Below, piece by piece: positions 40,211-48,317 of a DNA stretch of 56,363 bases. This DNA is from Hyphomicrobiaceae bacterium. Lineage in GTDB: Bacteria > Pseudomonadota > Alphaproteobacteria > Rhizobiales > Hyphomicrobiaceae. The first letter of the stretch is position 1. The number at the start of each line of letters is the position of its first letter. The stretch is from NCBI GenBank assembly GCA_002919265.1, contig PKEY01000033.1, positions 1 to 56,363 on the forward strand, in the 5' to 3' direction. Below the pieces are notes generated by a model. The model did no database searches. It saw nothing but the letters and a program-made list of their open reading frames with translations, and was not told the origin of the DNA. The translations under genes and the position numbers were made by a program.

Positions 40211-41041
40211 TCAGCTGCCGGACTTTGCGTTCGGGAAGAAGAGCTGCTGCCCCTCAATCTTGTACTCGGCGATGGCCTGCTGCCCCTCGTCGGAGATCAG
40301 CCAGTCGATGAACTGCTGGCCGTACTCCTTCTTCACGTGCGGGTGCTTCTCCGGGTTCACGAGGATGACGCCGTACTGGTTGAACAGCCGCTCGTCGCCC
40401 TCGACCAGAATCTCCAGCTGCTCCTTGTTCTTGAAGGAGATCCAGGTGCCGCGGTCCGCGAGCACGTAGGCACCCATCGCGTTGGCGGTGTTCAGCGCCG
40501 CGCCCATGCCCTGGCCAATCTCGCGATACCACGAAGGCTTGCTGCCGGCGGGATCGAGCTCGGCCTCTTTCCAGAGGCGCAGCTCGGCGGCGTGGGTGCC
40601 GGATTTGTCGCCCCGCGAGACGAACGGCGCGCCCGCATCGTGGATCGCCTTCAGCGCGGACAGAATGTCCTTGCCCTTCACTTTCGCCGGATCGGACTTG
40701 GGGCCGATCAGCACGAAATCGTTGTACATCACGGGATAGCGCTTCACGCCCCAGCCTTCGGCGACGAACTTCTCCTCCTGCGCCTTGGCGTGGACGAACA
40801 CAACGTCGGCGTCACCCCGGCGGGCCGTATCGAGCGCCTGCCCTGTGCCCTGGGCGACGACCTTCACATCGATGCCGGTCTTCTCCTTGAACTTCGGCAG
40901 GATGTAGCCGAACAGGCCGGAATCCTGGGTCGATGTCGTCGACGAAACGATAATGGATTTGTCCTGTGCGACCGCAGGCGCCGTCATCAAACTGGCGGCT
41001 GCCAATGCGGCGGCGGCAAAGGCCAAGAACCGAACGCGCAT
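40211..41041 (-). CDS. tupA: Tungstate-type ABC transporter substrate-binding protein
   Basis: 276-residue periplasmic binding protein. Signal peptide MRVRFLAFAAAALAAASLMTAPAVA; the oxyanion motif IIVSSTTSTQDSGLFGYILP (the TTTS-type motif of TupA) opens the mature protein. Further family segments: GTGQALDTARRGDADVVFVHA, YNDFVLIGP, SRGDKSGTHAAELRLW and GAYVLADRGTWI. TupA proteins bind tungstate with higher affinity than molybdate. Sequence cannot exclude molybdate use. Last gene of tupB-tupC-tupA, 16 bp behind tupC. Confidence 0.92.
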   Translation of the reverse strand: MRVRFLAFAAAALAAASLMTAPAVAQDKSIIVSSTTSTQDSGLFGYILPKFKEKTGIDVKVVAQGTGQALDTARRGDADVVFVHAKAQEEKFVAEGWGVKRYPVMYNDFVLIGPKSDPAKVKGKDILSALKAIHDAGAPFVSRGDKSGTHAAELRLWKEAELDPAGSKPSWYREIGQGMGAALNTANAMGAYVLADRGTWISFKNKEQLEILVEGDERLFNQYGVILVNPEKHPHVKKEYGQQFIDWLISDEGQQAIAEYKIEGQQLFFPNAKSGS

Positions 41042-41057
41042 GTGATCTCCCCTTGGG

Positions 41058-41810
41058 TTAGAGAACGAGTTCGCCCGCCACGAAGCGGCGCGCCTCGTCC
41101 GTTGCAGGTTGCGTGAAGAAGGCTTCGGCCGGCGCCCGCTCGATCAGTCGACCTTTGGCGAGGAAAACCACCTCGGACGCCAGCCTGCGGGCCTGGCCGA
41201 GGTCGTGGGTGGTCATCACAATCTTGACGCCGGACCTCGCAACACGAGCGACGATGTCCTCGACCGCCTTGGTCGATGCCGGATCAAGGCTCGCCGTCGG
41301 CTCGTCGAGAAACAGCACCTCGGGCTCGCGGGCGAGCGCACGTGCAAGTGCGAGCCGCTGCTGCTCGCCTCCGGACAGTTTGCGCGCAGGACGGTCCTCC
41401 ATGCCCGCAAGGCCGACTTCTGCGAGCAGCCGCGCGATTTCCAGCCGATCCGGCCGCCGGCCCGCCGCCTTCAGCGCATAAGCCACGTTTGCGGCCACCG
41501 ACCTGCGCAGCATCATCGGCTTCTGGAAGACGAATGCGCGCGAGCCCGGCGTCGGCCTTTCACGACCGTTGTAAGTGATGGTCCCCGCCGTAGGCGCGAT
41601 CAGGCCCATGACGAGCTTGAGCAACGTGGTCTTTCCCGAGCCGTTTGGGCCGAGAAGAACCGTGGGCAGACCAGCCGAAATTTCGAGGTCGATGCCGCAG
41701 AGGATGGAAACGGTCCCCGCGCGGTAATCGACGCCCGTGAGGCGAATGGGCAGGTCGCTCCCAACGACGCCGGCACCAATGGCTACGTTATGTGCCGTTC
41801 TATCCAGCAT
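41058..41810 (-). CDS. tupC: Tungstate-type ABC transporter ATP-binding protein
   Basis: 250-residue ABC ATPase. Walker A GPNGSGKTT, Q-loop FVFQKPMMLRRSVAANV, signature LSGGEQQRLALARALA, Walker B LFLDEPTASLDP, switch His TTHDLGQA. The QKPMMLRRSV segment is typical of TupC/WtpC-like ATPases. The ATG at 41810 follows GGAGG; it lies inside the end of tupB (11-bp overlap), implying coupled translation. No C-terminal regulatory (Mop/TOBE) domain is present, so feedback must come from elsewhere, probably the divergent regulator. Confidence 0.93.
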   Translation of the reverse strand: MLDRTAHNVAIGAGVVGSDLPIRLTGVDYRAGTVSILCGIDLEISAGLPTVLLGPNGSGKTTLLKLVMGLIAPTAGTITYNGRERPTPGSRAFVFQKPMMLRRSVAANVAYALKAAGRRPDRLEIARLLAEVGLAGMEDRPARKLSGGEQQRLALARALAREPEVLFLDEPTASLDPASTKAVEDIVARVARSGVKIVMTTHDLGQARRLASEVVFLAKGRLIERAPAEAFFTQPATDEARRFVAGELVL

Positions 41811-42489
41811 GTGCCTCCGACCAGCGTCGAACAGCCCAGGCCAGCGCATTCACGAAGATGATCAGCGTGATCAGCACCATGCCGAGACCGATGGCCAGCG
41901 GCAGGTTGCCCTTCGAGGTCTCGAGCGCGATGGTCGTCGTCATCACGCGTGTGAAGTTCTCGATGTTGCCGCCGACGATCATGACCGCGCCGACCTCGGC
42001 GGCAGCGCGGCCGAAACCCGCCAGCAGGATCGTCACGAGCGAGTAGCGGGCATCCCAGAGCAGCGTTTTCACCCGCGTAAGCGGGCCGACCTCCATGGCC
42101 ATCAGCTCTTCGCGGTACTCGGTCCACAGATCCTCGATGACCTGACGGCTGAGCGCGGCGATAATGGGCGTGATGAGCACCGTCTGCGCGATCACCATCG
42201 CCGTGGGCGTGAAGAGCAGCCCCAGCGGGCCCAGTGGCCCCGATCGCGAGAGCAGAAGAAAAACGAGCAAGCCCACCACGACAGGCGGCAGGCCCATCAG
42301 CCCGTTCAACACGACGATCACGGCATGCCGGCCGGGGAAGTTTGTGAGCGCAACAATTGCACCCAGCGGCAGCCCAATGAGGGCGGCGAAAAACGTGGCC
42401 GACAGCGTGACGAGCAGAGATAGGCGGACGATGGCGAACAGCGTCGCATCGCCCGTCAGGATCAGCTCCAAAGCGCTGGAGGCCTCCAA
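41800..42489 (-). CDS. tupB: Tungstate-type ABC transporter permease
   Basis: 229-residue permease with five or so hydrophobic helices. Typical TupB segments: LSLLVTLSATFFAALIGLPL, NGLMGLPPVVVGLLVFLLL, and the coupling motif LLWDARYSLVTILLAGFGRAAAEVGAVMIVGGNI. The start is not certain: I chose a TTG at 42489 after GGGAGA (6 nt); the frame is open to 42543 from another TTG. First gene of the operon and divergent from the HTH/binding-domain regulator. Confidence 0.88.
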   Translation of the reverse strand: MEASSALELILTGDATLFAIVRLSLLVTLSATFFAALIGLPLGAIVALTNFPGRHAVIVVLNGLMGLPPVVVGLLVFLLLSRSGPLGPLGLLFTPTAMVIAQTVLITPIIAALSRQVIEDLWTEYREELMAMEVGPLTRVKTLLWDARYSLVTILLAGFGRAAAEVGAVMIVGGNIENFTRVMTTTIALETSKGNLPLAIGLGMVLITLIIFVNALAWAVRRWSEAHAG

Positions 42490-42519
42490 CGCAGCTCTCC
42501 CCCAATGCCGTTGACGAAA

Positions 42520-42549
42520 GACATTGAGTGTGCTTGGTCCCAAAATGTC
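42520..42549. promoter_or_regulatory. Inverted repeat between tupB and its divergent regulator
   Basis: GACATT (42520-42525) and AATGTC (42544-42549) are exact inverted half-sites; their starts lie 24 bp apart. They sit in the only intergenic space (about 84 bp) between the transporter operon and the regulator, which is AT-richer than its surroundings. A fitting operator candidate for the HTH protein, not proven. Confidence 0.4.
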
Positions 42550-42573
42550 AAATCTTAGAAATCATGCAATCAA

Positions 42574-43473
42574 ATGCAAAAGAACGCAGGCTTAGAGCTG
42601 CTGACGACCGCGGAAGCTGCTGAGTATCTTCGGCTCAAGGAGCGCAAGCTTTATGAGCTGGTGGCGGCCCGCCAGATCCCGTGCACCAAGGTGACGGGCA
42701 AATGGCTGTTCCCGCGCGCCGATCTCGATCGCTGGCTGCTTTCGGGCATGATCCGTCCTGAAGGCGTAGTTCCGGCCGATCCGCCGCCGATTGTCGGCGG
42801 AAGCCACGACCCGCTCTTGCAGTGGGCATTGAGCGAAAGCCGCGCCGGCCTTGCCATTATGCCGGAGGGGAGCGAAACCGGTTATCGCCGCTTCTTGCGC
42901 GGGGAAGTGATCGCCGCCGCGATTCATTTCCACGATCTCGACGATCCCGAAAAAGATGCAAACATCGAGATCGTCTCCCGGGAGCCGGCACTCTACGATG
43001 CCGTTCTGATCGGCTTTGCCGCGCGGGAGCAAGGGTTATTAGTCGCATCGGGGAATCCGCTCGGCCTCAATTCGATCCGGGACGTGATCGACAAGAAGGC
43101 CCGCCTCATCGTGCGGCCTGAAGGCGCCGGTGCACAGCAGCTTCTTCTCGCTCTACTCAGGCGCGAGGGCGCGACGCTCCAGGATGTCACCGTCACCATG
43201 GAGGCGCCCACCGGGCCGGACATCGCCCAGGCGATACGGGCAGGACACGGCGATTGCGGGGTCGCGACGCGGGCTGTGGCGACCGCCGCCGGGCTCGACT
43301 TCGTCCCGATCCAGGTGGAGCGGTTCGACCTACTGATGCGTCAGCGCGATGCCTTCCGACCGGCGCTCCAGAAGCTGCTGAAGCTGCTCAGCTCGCCGCG
43401 TTTCGCACAGCGTGCGGCCGAGCTTGGGGGGCTGGACGTCTCCGAGGCCGGCAGCGTGCGTTGGGCGCCGTGA
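42574..43473 (+). CDS. One-component regulator: excisionase-type HTH fused to a substrate-binding-like domain
   Basis: 299 residues. Positions 9-56 are a MerR/excisionase-like winged HTH (TTAEAAEYLRLKERKLYELV; WLFPRADLDRWL). Positions about 80-290 form a type II periplasmic-binding-like domain without a signal peptide (AGLAIMPEGSETGYRRFLRG; AAIHFHDLD; IVRPEGAGAQQLLLALL; GPDIAQAIRAGHGDCGVATRA), so it acts in the cytosol as a ligand sensor. Such fusions are known near molybdate/tungstate transporters. Divergent from tupBCA, it most likely senses the oxyanion or a cofactor form of it and controls the operon. It ends before a converging BA14K gene. Confidence 0.87.
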   Translation: MQKNAGLELLTTAEAAEYLRLKERKLYELVAARQIPCTKVTGKWLFPRADLDRWLLSGMIRPEGVVPADPPPIVGGSHDPLLQWALSESRAGLAIMPEGSETGYRRFLRGEVIAAAIHFHDLDDPEKDANIEIVSREPALYDAVLIGFAAREQGLLVASGNPLGLNSIRDVIDKKARLIVRPEGAGAQQLLLALLRREGATLQDVTVTMEAPTGPDIAQAIRAGHGDCGVATRAVATAAGLDFVPIQVERFDLLMRQRDAFRPALQKLLKLLSSPRFAQRAAELGGLDVSEAGSVRWAP

Positions 43474-43502
43474 ACCAGTGACTGGCCAGGTGTCTACAAA
43501 CG

Positions 43503-43533
43503 AAAAGGCCGTGACGGAAGGCCCGCCACGGCC
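43503..43533 (-). terminator. Rho-independent terminator of the BA14K gene
   Basis: On the minus strand GGCCGTG (43527-43533) and CACGGCC (43507-43513) form a 7-bp stem around a 13-nt loop, followed by TTTTCGTTTGT. It lies 21 nt after the BA14K stop codon. The converging regulator gene ends at 43473. Confidence 0.8.
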
Positions 43534-43554
43534 GAAGAGCTGGCAAAGAAGTGC

Positions 43555-43962
43555 TCAGCGCAGATACGGGCAGAGAACCTCGCGGCCCGACCGGGTGATG
43601 ATCGTGCCGGTCTCGTAGTCGAATGACGGGAAGTCTCTCGCGCACCGGTCGAAACGATTGCGGGCCTGGGCCTCACTGATGCCCTTTGCGATGAGGGCGG
43701 TCATGATGCCGACAGCCAAGCCGGTGGCGAAAGCACCTCCACGGCTGTGACGATGGCGATGGCGATGGCGATAATGCCACCCTCTTTTCTTTACAACTTC
43801 GATCACCTTGGCGGTCTCTTTGTCAGTGGAACGCTGAACCGCTGGGGCGATCGCATTTGTCGCTGGCCGGACGGCCTCTGGTGCAGGCGTCAGCACACCT
43901 GCTGAGACGGGTTGCACGGCCATGACGCCGCACATCAGTGTTGCCACAAAAGTCTTTCTCAT
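43555..43962 (-). CDS. BA14K family protein
   Basis: 135 residues. A signal peptide (MRKTFVATLMCGVMAVQPVSAG) is followed by a Pro/Ala-rich stretch, an Arg-His run (YRHRHRHRHSR), a glycine-rich hydrophobic helix (GGAFATGLAVGIMTALIAKG) and the C-terminal BA14K signature: RFDRCARDFPSFDYETGTII ending GREVLCPY, with the two conserved cysteines. The family is known from Brucella (an immunoreactive, lectin-like protein) and is widespread in Hyphomicrobiales; its role is not settled. ATGs at 43962 and 43968 are both possible; AGGA is 9 nt from the first. The Arg-His run is encoded by a 6-bp tandem repeat. Confidence 0.85.
   Translation of the reverse strand: MRKTFVATLMCGVMAVQPVSAGVLTPAPEAVRPATNAIAPAVQRSTDKETAKVIEVVKKRGWHYRHRHRHRHSRGGAFATGLAVGIMTALIAKGISEAQARNRFDRCARDFPSFDYETGTIITRSGREVLCPYLR
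43751..43772. repeat. Hexanucleotide tandem repeat inside the BA14K gene
   Basis: CGATGG is repeated about 3.7 times without interruption. On the coding strand it specifies alternating Arg-His codons. Copy-number changes would stay in frame and only alter the length of the basic run. Confidence 0.8.
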
Positions 43963-44399
43963 CGGCATACGTCCTTCAATCGCTGGGAGCGGAGGGCTCA
44001 CACTGCCCCTAATGGAGTAATCCGGCACAGGAATGGCAACATCGTGAATGCCCCCGCAATTGCCCAGCTATTCAAAGTCAAACTCCCCCAGATGAACCTG
44101 GGCTATCACACCAATTGTTTCCAGTTCACTTAGGAATAGCTTCAGAATTGCAAAGGGCGGTATCATTCCGACAACAGTAAATTTGTGCGATCGTCGGTCG
44201 CACCACTGGAGCAGTTCATCCGATTGTCAGTGTTCGCCGAGATTTGACTGCGGGTGTGCAGCACATCGGCTGATCGTCGGATCAGCACATTGCTCCAGGG
44301 GTTCAGTTTCAGGAGGCAGCCCGCGATAGGGCACTCCGCACCGTTCTGCCCCAGGGCCAAGGTGTGGGGTCGGACGATCTCGGCAGCTTACCAGGAGGT
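43963..44399. other. Gene-free stretch dense in inverted repeats
   Basis: No convincing gene. It contains hairpin GTGCGA-TCGTCGG-TCGCAC (44185-44203), hairpin GCTGAT-CGTCGG-ATCAGC (44269-44286), the 8-bp pair CTGGAGCA/TGCTCCAG (44206-44213 with 44291-44298) that encloses the second hairpin, and the 8-bp pair GCCGAGAT/ATCTCGGC (44236-44243 with 44377-44384). GATCGTCGG occurs twice (44189-44197, 44272-44280). This could be a structured RNA or the 3' region of the short coiled-coil gene, whose stop is at 44400. Confidence 0.5.
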
Positions 44400-44696
44400 T
44401 TAGGAGCCGTCGGGGGCACCGGCGCTGTAGCGTTTGTCCACGCGCGCCGCCCAGCGGAAGAAGGCGTGGCGGAGGACGTCGATATCCTCTTCCAAAGTGG
44501 CGGCAGCCTCACTGCCTTTTACCTCGCCGGACCGTAATCGCCGCCGAAGCTCCGCGTGCTGGCGCATCATGTCGTCCCACTCGCGCTGGAGCTGGTCGCT
44601 AACGAATCTTTGCTGCTCCAAGGTCTTGCGCACCTCCCCGATATGCGCTTCCAGCTCATCGAGCCGTTGGGCCAGGTCGCTTCTCAAATCGTCCAT
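44400..44696 (-). CDS. Short coiled-coil protein, unknown function
   Basis: 98 residues, soluble and highly charged, without a signal peptide. Residues 1-55 show heptad-like spacing of Leu/Val (LRSDLAQRLDELEAHIGEVR; LEQQRFVSDQLQREWDDMM), then a short hinge and a helix with aromatic residues (VLRHAFFRWAARVDKRY). I do not recognise the family. The ATG at 44696 follows GGGAG by 8 nt, which supports it as a real gene. It is divergent from the dehydratase gene. Confidence 0.7.
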   Translation of the reverse strand: MDDLRSDLAQRLDELEAHIGEVRKTLEQQRFVSDQLQREWDDMMRQHAELRRRLRSGEVKGSEAAATLEEDIDVLRHAFFRWAARVDKRYSAGAPDGS

Positions 44697-44877
44697 TGGA
44701 TTTGCTCCCAACTGATCGCAGGTGGCACCCCGCCACGTACGAACAACGCCCAGGCCCCCTCGATGGCTTCACCGGTACGAGCAAGAGTTCATCTCATGCT
44801 GAAACCGTCCCGACCGGAGGAGCTTGCGCATCCAGCCACGATCGGATCACGTAGGCTCCGACAAAGGAGCTCTCCGA

Positions 44878-45816
44878 TTGATCACTCTTGACGACATCCG
44901 CGCCGCCCGGGACCGGATCGCGCCCCGCGTTCGGCCCACGCCCATTCTGCGGCTTTCAGGCCTAAAGCAGCCACTGCCTTGGGAAAGAGTGACGCTGAAG
45001 CTGGAATGCCTCCAGGTCACTGGCTCATTCAAGGCGCGCGGAGCCATGAACCGGGTGCTCGGCGCAAAGGCCGAGGAGGTCCGGGCGGGCCTCGTTACTG
45101 CGTCCGGCGGCAATCACGGGCTGGCTGTCGCCCGGACAGCTCATGTCGCAGGCGTGCCTGCCACGGTATTCCTGCCGTCCAATGTGTCCCCCTCCAAAGT
45201 GGAGAAGCTGAAGGCCTGGGGCGCGCGGATCGAGATCCACGGTGAGGTGTTCGACGAGGCGAACGAGGCGGCGTTGGACTTCGCCCGCCGATCAGGTGCT
45301 CTCTACATCCATCCCTATGCCGACCCTTTCGTCGTCGCCGGACAGGGCACGGTGGGTCTCGACATTCTCGACGATCTACCGGACCTTGACGCCGTCCTCG
45401 TCGCGATCGGCGGCGGGGGACTGATCGCAGGTGTGGCAACCGCAATCAAGGCATTGCGGCCATCTGTACGCGTCATCGGCATCGAGCCCGAGGGAGCGCC
45501 GACGCTCCATGCGAGTCTTGCCGCTGGTCACGTCGTCACGCTGCCCGAGATCACGACATCGGTGGCGACGATCGCCGCCCGGCGCACCGATGAGTGCATC
45601 CTCGCAATCGCCCAGCGCGACGTCAGCGAGGTCGTCCTTGTGAGCGACGAGGAAATGCGCGAGGCCGCCCGCTGGCTTTGGTTCGAGGCCGGCATTTCGG
45701 CAGACCTTTCGGGCGCCGCCGCAATCGCAGCTCTTCGCTCTGGCCGGCTCGACTTGCCGCCCGACGCCAGCATCTGCGCCCTCATCTGCGGAGCTGGGCC
45801 GGAGGGCATAACCTGA
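44878..45816 (+). CDS. PLP-dependent serine/threonine dehydratase
   Basis: 312 residues of fold-type II PLP enzymes. Schiff-base Lys52 is in TGSFKARGAMNRV, the substrate loop is SGGNHGLAVA and the phosphate-binding loop GGGGLIAG. No C-terminal ACT-like regulatory domain follows, so it is of the short, catabolic type (threonine or serine to 2-oxo acid and ammonia; relatives include hydroxyaspartate dehydratase and serine racemase). I placed the start at a TTG (44878), 7 nt after AGGAG; no ATG is suitably placed. It ends 18 bp from the converging MFS gene. Confidence 0.88.
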   Translation: MITLDDIRAARDRIAPRVRPTPILRLSGLKQPLPWERVTLKLECLQVTGSFKARGAMNRVLGAKAEEVRAGLVTASGGNHGLAVARTAHVAGVPATVFLPSNVSPSKVEKLKAWGARIEIHGEVFDEANEAALDFARRSGALYIHPYADPFVVAGQGTVGLDILDDLPDLDAVLVAIGGGGLIAGVATAIKALRPSVRVIGIEPEGAPTLHASLAAGHVVTLPEITTSVATIAARRTDECILAIAQRDVSEVVLVSDEEMREAARWLWFEAGISADLSGAAAIAALRSGRLDLPPDASICALICGAGPEGIT

Positions 45817-45834
45817 GCCGCTGCGACCGCCGGG

Positions 45835-47082
45835 CTATTCGCCGCGGAAAAGACCTTTTCGGCCTTCGACCACAAGTACAGTGACGAGCGCCGACAGTCC
45901 GAGCACAGCAAAGCCGATGGCAAGCGGCCGGATGGTCCCGTCGAAGCACGCCCCGATAGCCCAGCCCAGGACCGCACCCGCACCAGTCATGTAGGATCCG
46001 ATGAAGGAAGAAGCCGTCCCAGCCACCGCCCCCATCGGTTGCATCGCAATGGCGTTGAAGTTCGGCACGATGACGCCAAACGAGAAAAACAGGCTGGCAA
46101 CCAGGACGGCGAAGACAACCAGCGGCGGCTTGAAAGGCGACAATGCGGTGAGCAGCAGCGCACTCGTACAGAAAGCCACCAACGCAGTGTGAGAGACACG
46201 GCGCATCCCGTGCCGCTGCACGAGCTGAGCGTTGGTGTAAGCGGCGATAGCCTGCACGCCGGCGACGGCGCCGAAGACGAGTGGAAAGCTCGCCCCCAGT
46301 CCGTACACCTCGACGAAAATCTGCTGCGCGCTGTTGATGTAGGCCATCAAGCAGCCGAACACGAAGCCGGTCGCGATCGAATAGCCGAGCGTCTGCCGGG
46401 AGGTGAAAATCCATCCCAGTGCGGTCACGAGCCCTACAGACGTCCGTTGGCTCCCCGACGGATGCGTTTCAGGCAGCCGGTATGCCGACCAGATGGAAGC
46501 CCCGATCCCGACAGCCAGGAGCAGATTGAAGATGAGGCTCCAGTCGCCGAGGAAGAGCAGCGCCTGCCCCATGCTTGGCGCCAGCACGGGGACGATGATG
46601 AAGATGATCATGACCAGGGAGGTCACCCGCGCCATCTCCCATCCGCTGAAGAGATCACGGATGACAGCTATCGAGATCACACGCGCCGACGCAGCTCCGA
46701 ATCCCTGCACGGACCGCGCGAGAAACAGGTAGGCGAAATCCTCGACGGTGACGGCTGCAAGCGACCCAGCAACATAAATGGCGAGACCCGTCAGCAACAT
46801 GGATTTGCGCCCGAAGCGATCCGACAACGGCCCGAAGATGAGCTGGCCCGCGGCAAGGCCGACCATGTAGCTCGTCACGACCAGCTGACGATCGTTCTCG
46901 TTCGTGAGAGCGAAGAATTCGCCGATCTGCGGCAAGGCAGGGAGCATGATGTCGATGGAAAGCGCGGTGAGCGCCATGAGCAGCGCCATGAGCGCCACGA
47001 ACTCGCCGAAAGGGATCTGGAGCGCGCGGCCACCACTTCTGGGATGATGCTGCGGATCTGGTCTCGAGCCGGTATCGTTCAT
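45835..47082 (-). CDS. MFS transporter, Bcr/CflA-type drug or metabolite exporter
   Basis: 415-residue 12-helix carrier of the DHA1 group. The first helix carries ALSIDIMLPALPQIGEFF, the Bcr/CflA hallmark, and the loop 2-3 motif A is GPLSDRFGRKSML; motif C-like RSVQGFGAASARVIS lies in helix 4-5. The ATG at 47082 follows GAGGTGG by 1-3 nt; the frame is open far upstream but without family sequence. Members export chloramphenicol, bicyclomycin, sulfonamides or cysteine. Neighbouring amino-acid enzymes make a metabolite export role plausible. Confidence 0.9.
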   Translation of the reverse strand: MNDTGSRPDPQHHPRSGGRALQIPFGEFVALMALLMALTALSIDIMLPALPQIGEFFALTNENDRQLVVTSYMVGLAAGQLIFGPLSDRFGRKSMLLTGLAIYVAGSLAAVTVEDFAYLFLARSVQGFGAASARVISIAVIRDLFSGWEMARVTSLVMIIFIIVPVLAPSMGQALLFLGDWSLIFNLLLAVGIGASIWSAYRLPETHPSGSQRTSVGLVTALGWIFTSRQTLGYSIATGFVFGCLMAYINSAQQIFVEVYGLGASFPLVFGAVAGVQAIAAYTNAQLVQRHGMRRVSHTALVAFCTSALLLTALSPFKPPLVVFAVLVASLFFSFGVIVPNFNAIAMQPMGAVAGTASSFIGSYMTGAGAVLGWAIGACFDGTIRPLAIGFAVLGLSALVTVLVVEGRKGLFRGE

Positions 47083-47411
47083 GCCACCTCTGCTTCCCCG
47101 ATCACCGGCTGCCGTGCCAGTCCGGGTTGAGCCAAGACTCGTGAGCCCTTGAAGGGGCCAGTGCCAATTTGCGATCAAAGCTACTCCAGCGCCCGACCTC
47201 GGGCCGCGTGACCCATGGTCATAGATCAAGCCAGTCAGGGCGAGCTGAAACGCTTGCAGAAAAGCGGCAGCCTGGTGGCACCTCTTATGCACTATCGTCG
47301 GATTTGACCTGATCCTGGCGACGAGCTCTGTTCAGCTCGACACCTTGCCCTTTGAACTCAGCCGTCGCAAACACAAGCTCTCATCGATGTATCTCTCGCA
47401 GCCGCGATCTG
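47083..47411. other. Divergent promoter region between MFS and DMT transporter genes
   Basis: About 330 bp without a gene. Two palindromes stand 4 bp apart: GCCCGA-CC-TCGGGC (47191-47204) and TGACC-CAT-GGTCA (47209-47221), some 110-140 bp upstream of the MFS start. They are operator candidates. No HTH gene is adjacent, so the regulator would be encoded elsewhere. Confidence 0.35.
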
Positions 47412-48317
47412 ATGCCCCTTACCCAATGGCTTCTGCTCATCCTCCTCTCACTGCTGTGGGGAGGATCGTACCTGTTCCACGGCCTGTCCGTGCATGAGCT
47501 GCCGGCGCCAACACTGGTGCTGTGGCGAGCTGGACTGGCAGCCCTCGCCCTTATTCCGGTCGTTTATGCTTCCGGGCTTCGGCTTCCTTCCAGTCTGCGG
47601 GCTTGGTCACCGTTCATGGTGATGGCGCTGATAAACAATGTCCTCCCGTTCCTGATGATCGCCCGCGGCCAGCGAGAGATTGCAAGCGGCCTCGCGTCCG
47701 TTCTGGGCGCTACGGCACCGCTGTTTGCGGTCATCTTCGCGCGCCTGTTTCCGGGTGGTGAGAAGCCGACAGCGGATCGTCTCGCAGGCGTGATCGTCGG
47801 CGTGTTGGGAGTCGCTGTCCTCGTCGGGCCCGAGGCGCTCATCGGTAACACGACCAGCCTTCTCGGAATGACGCTGATGTTGGGGGCTTCGGCTTTTTAC
47901 GGGATGGCGGCTCAATGGGGGCGCCGATTCAGAGGCACGCCCCCTCTGGTGACATCCGCTATGCAGCTGACCTGCTCCACGATCATCATGCTGCCTCTGG
48001 CCTTGATCATCGATCGGCCCTGGCAGCTTCCTCCTCCGAGCACTTCGGCGATCGCTGCCGTCGTAGCATTAGCGGTCCTGTCCACCGCTTTCGCCTACAT
48101 TGTCTATTTCCGCCTCCTGGCTTTCTCCGGCCCGGTCAACACCACGCTTGTTGCACTGCTCATACCAGTGAGCGCCATCACATTCGGGATTGTCTTTCTC
48201 AATGAGACACTTCTGCCGCGGCACATCGCCGGCGCATTGATCATCGGCCTTGCATTGATCATTCTCGACGGACGGGTGCTGGTGCGTCTCAAAAAACGCG
48301 TAATCCGGCAGGTCTAG
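47412..48317 (+). CDS. EamA/DMT-family transporter (first)
   Basis: 301 residues with ten hydrophobic helices in two EamA repeats: the first opens LILLSLLWGGSYLFHGLSV and contains RAGLAALALIPVV; the second opens LLGMTLMLGASAFYGMAAQWG and ends with LNETLLPRHIAGALIIGLALII, the usual end-of-repeat signature. Ten-helix DMT proteins commonly export amino acids or other metabolites. Substrate not deducible. The ATG at 47412 has a weak ribosome site. Its stop overlaps the converging threonine aldolase gene by 4 bp. Confidence 0.88.
   Translation: MPLTQWLLLILLSLLWGGSYLFHGLSVHELPAPTLVLWRAGLAALALIPVVYASGLRLPSSLRAWSPFMVMALINNVLPFLMIARGQREIASGLASVLGATAPLFAVIFARLFPGGEKPTADRLAGVIVGVLGVAVLVGPEALIGNTTSLLGMTLMLGASAFYGMAAQWGRRFRGTPPLVTSAMQLTCSTIIMLPLALIIDRPWQLPPPSTSAIAAVVALAVLSTAFAYIVYFRLLAFSGPVNTTLVALLIPVSAITFGIVFLNETLLPRHIAGALIIGLALIILDGRVLVRLKKRVIRQV

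Noticed and set aside
44163-44360. 65-residue minus-strand frame in the repeat-rich gap
   Set aside because: No ribosome site or recognisable sequence, and it runs through several inverted repeats that explain the region better.
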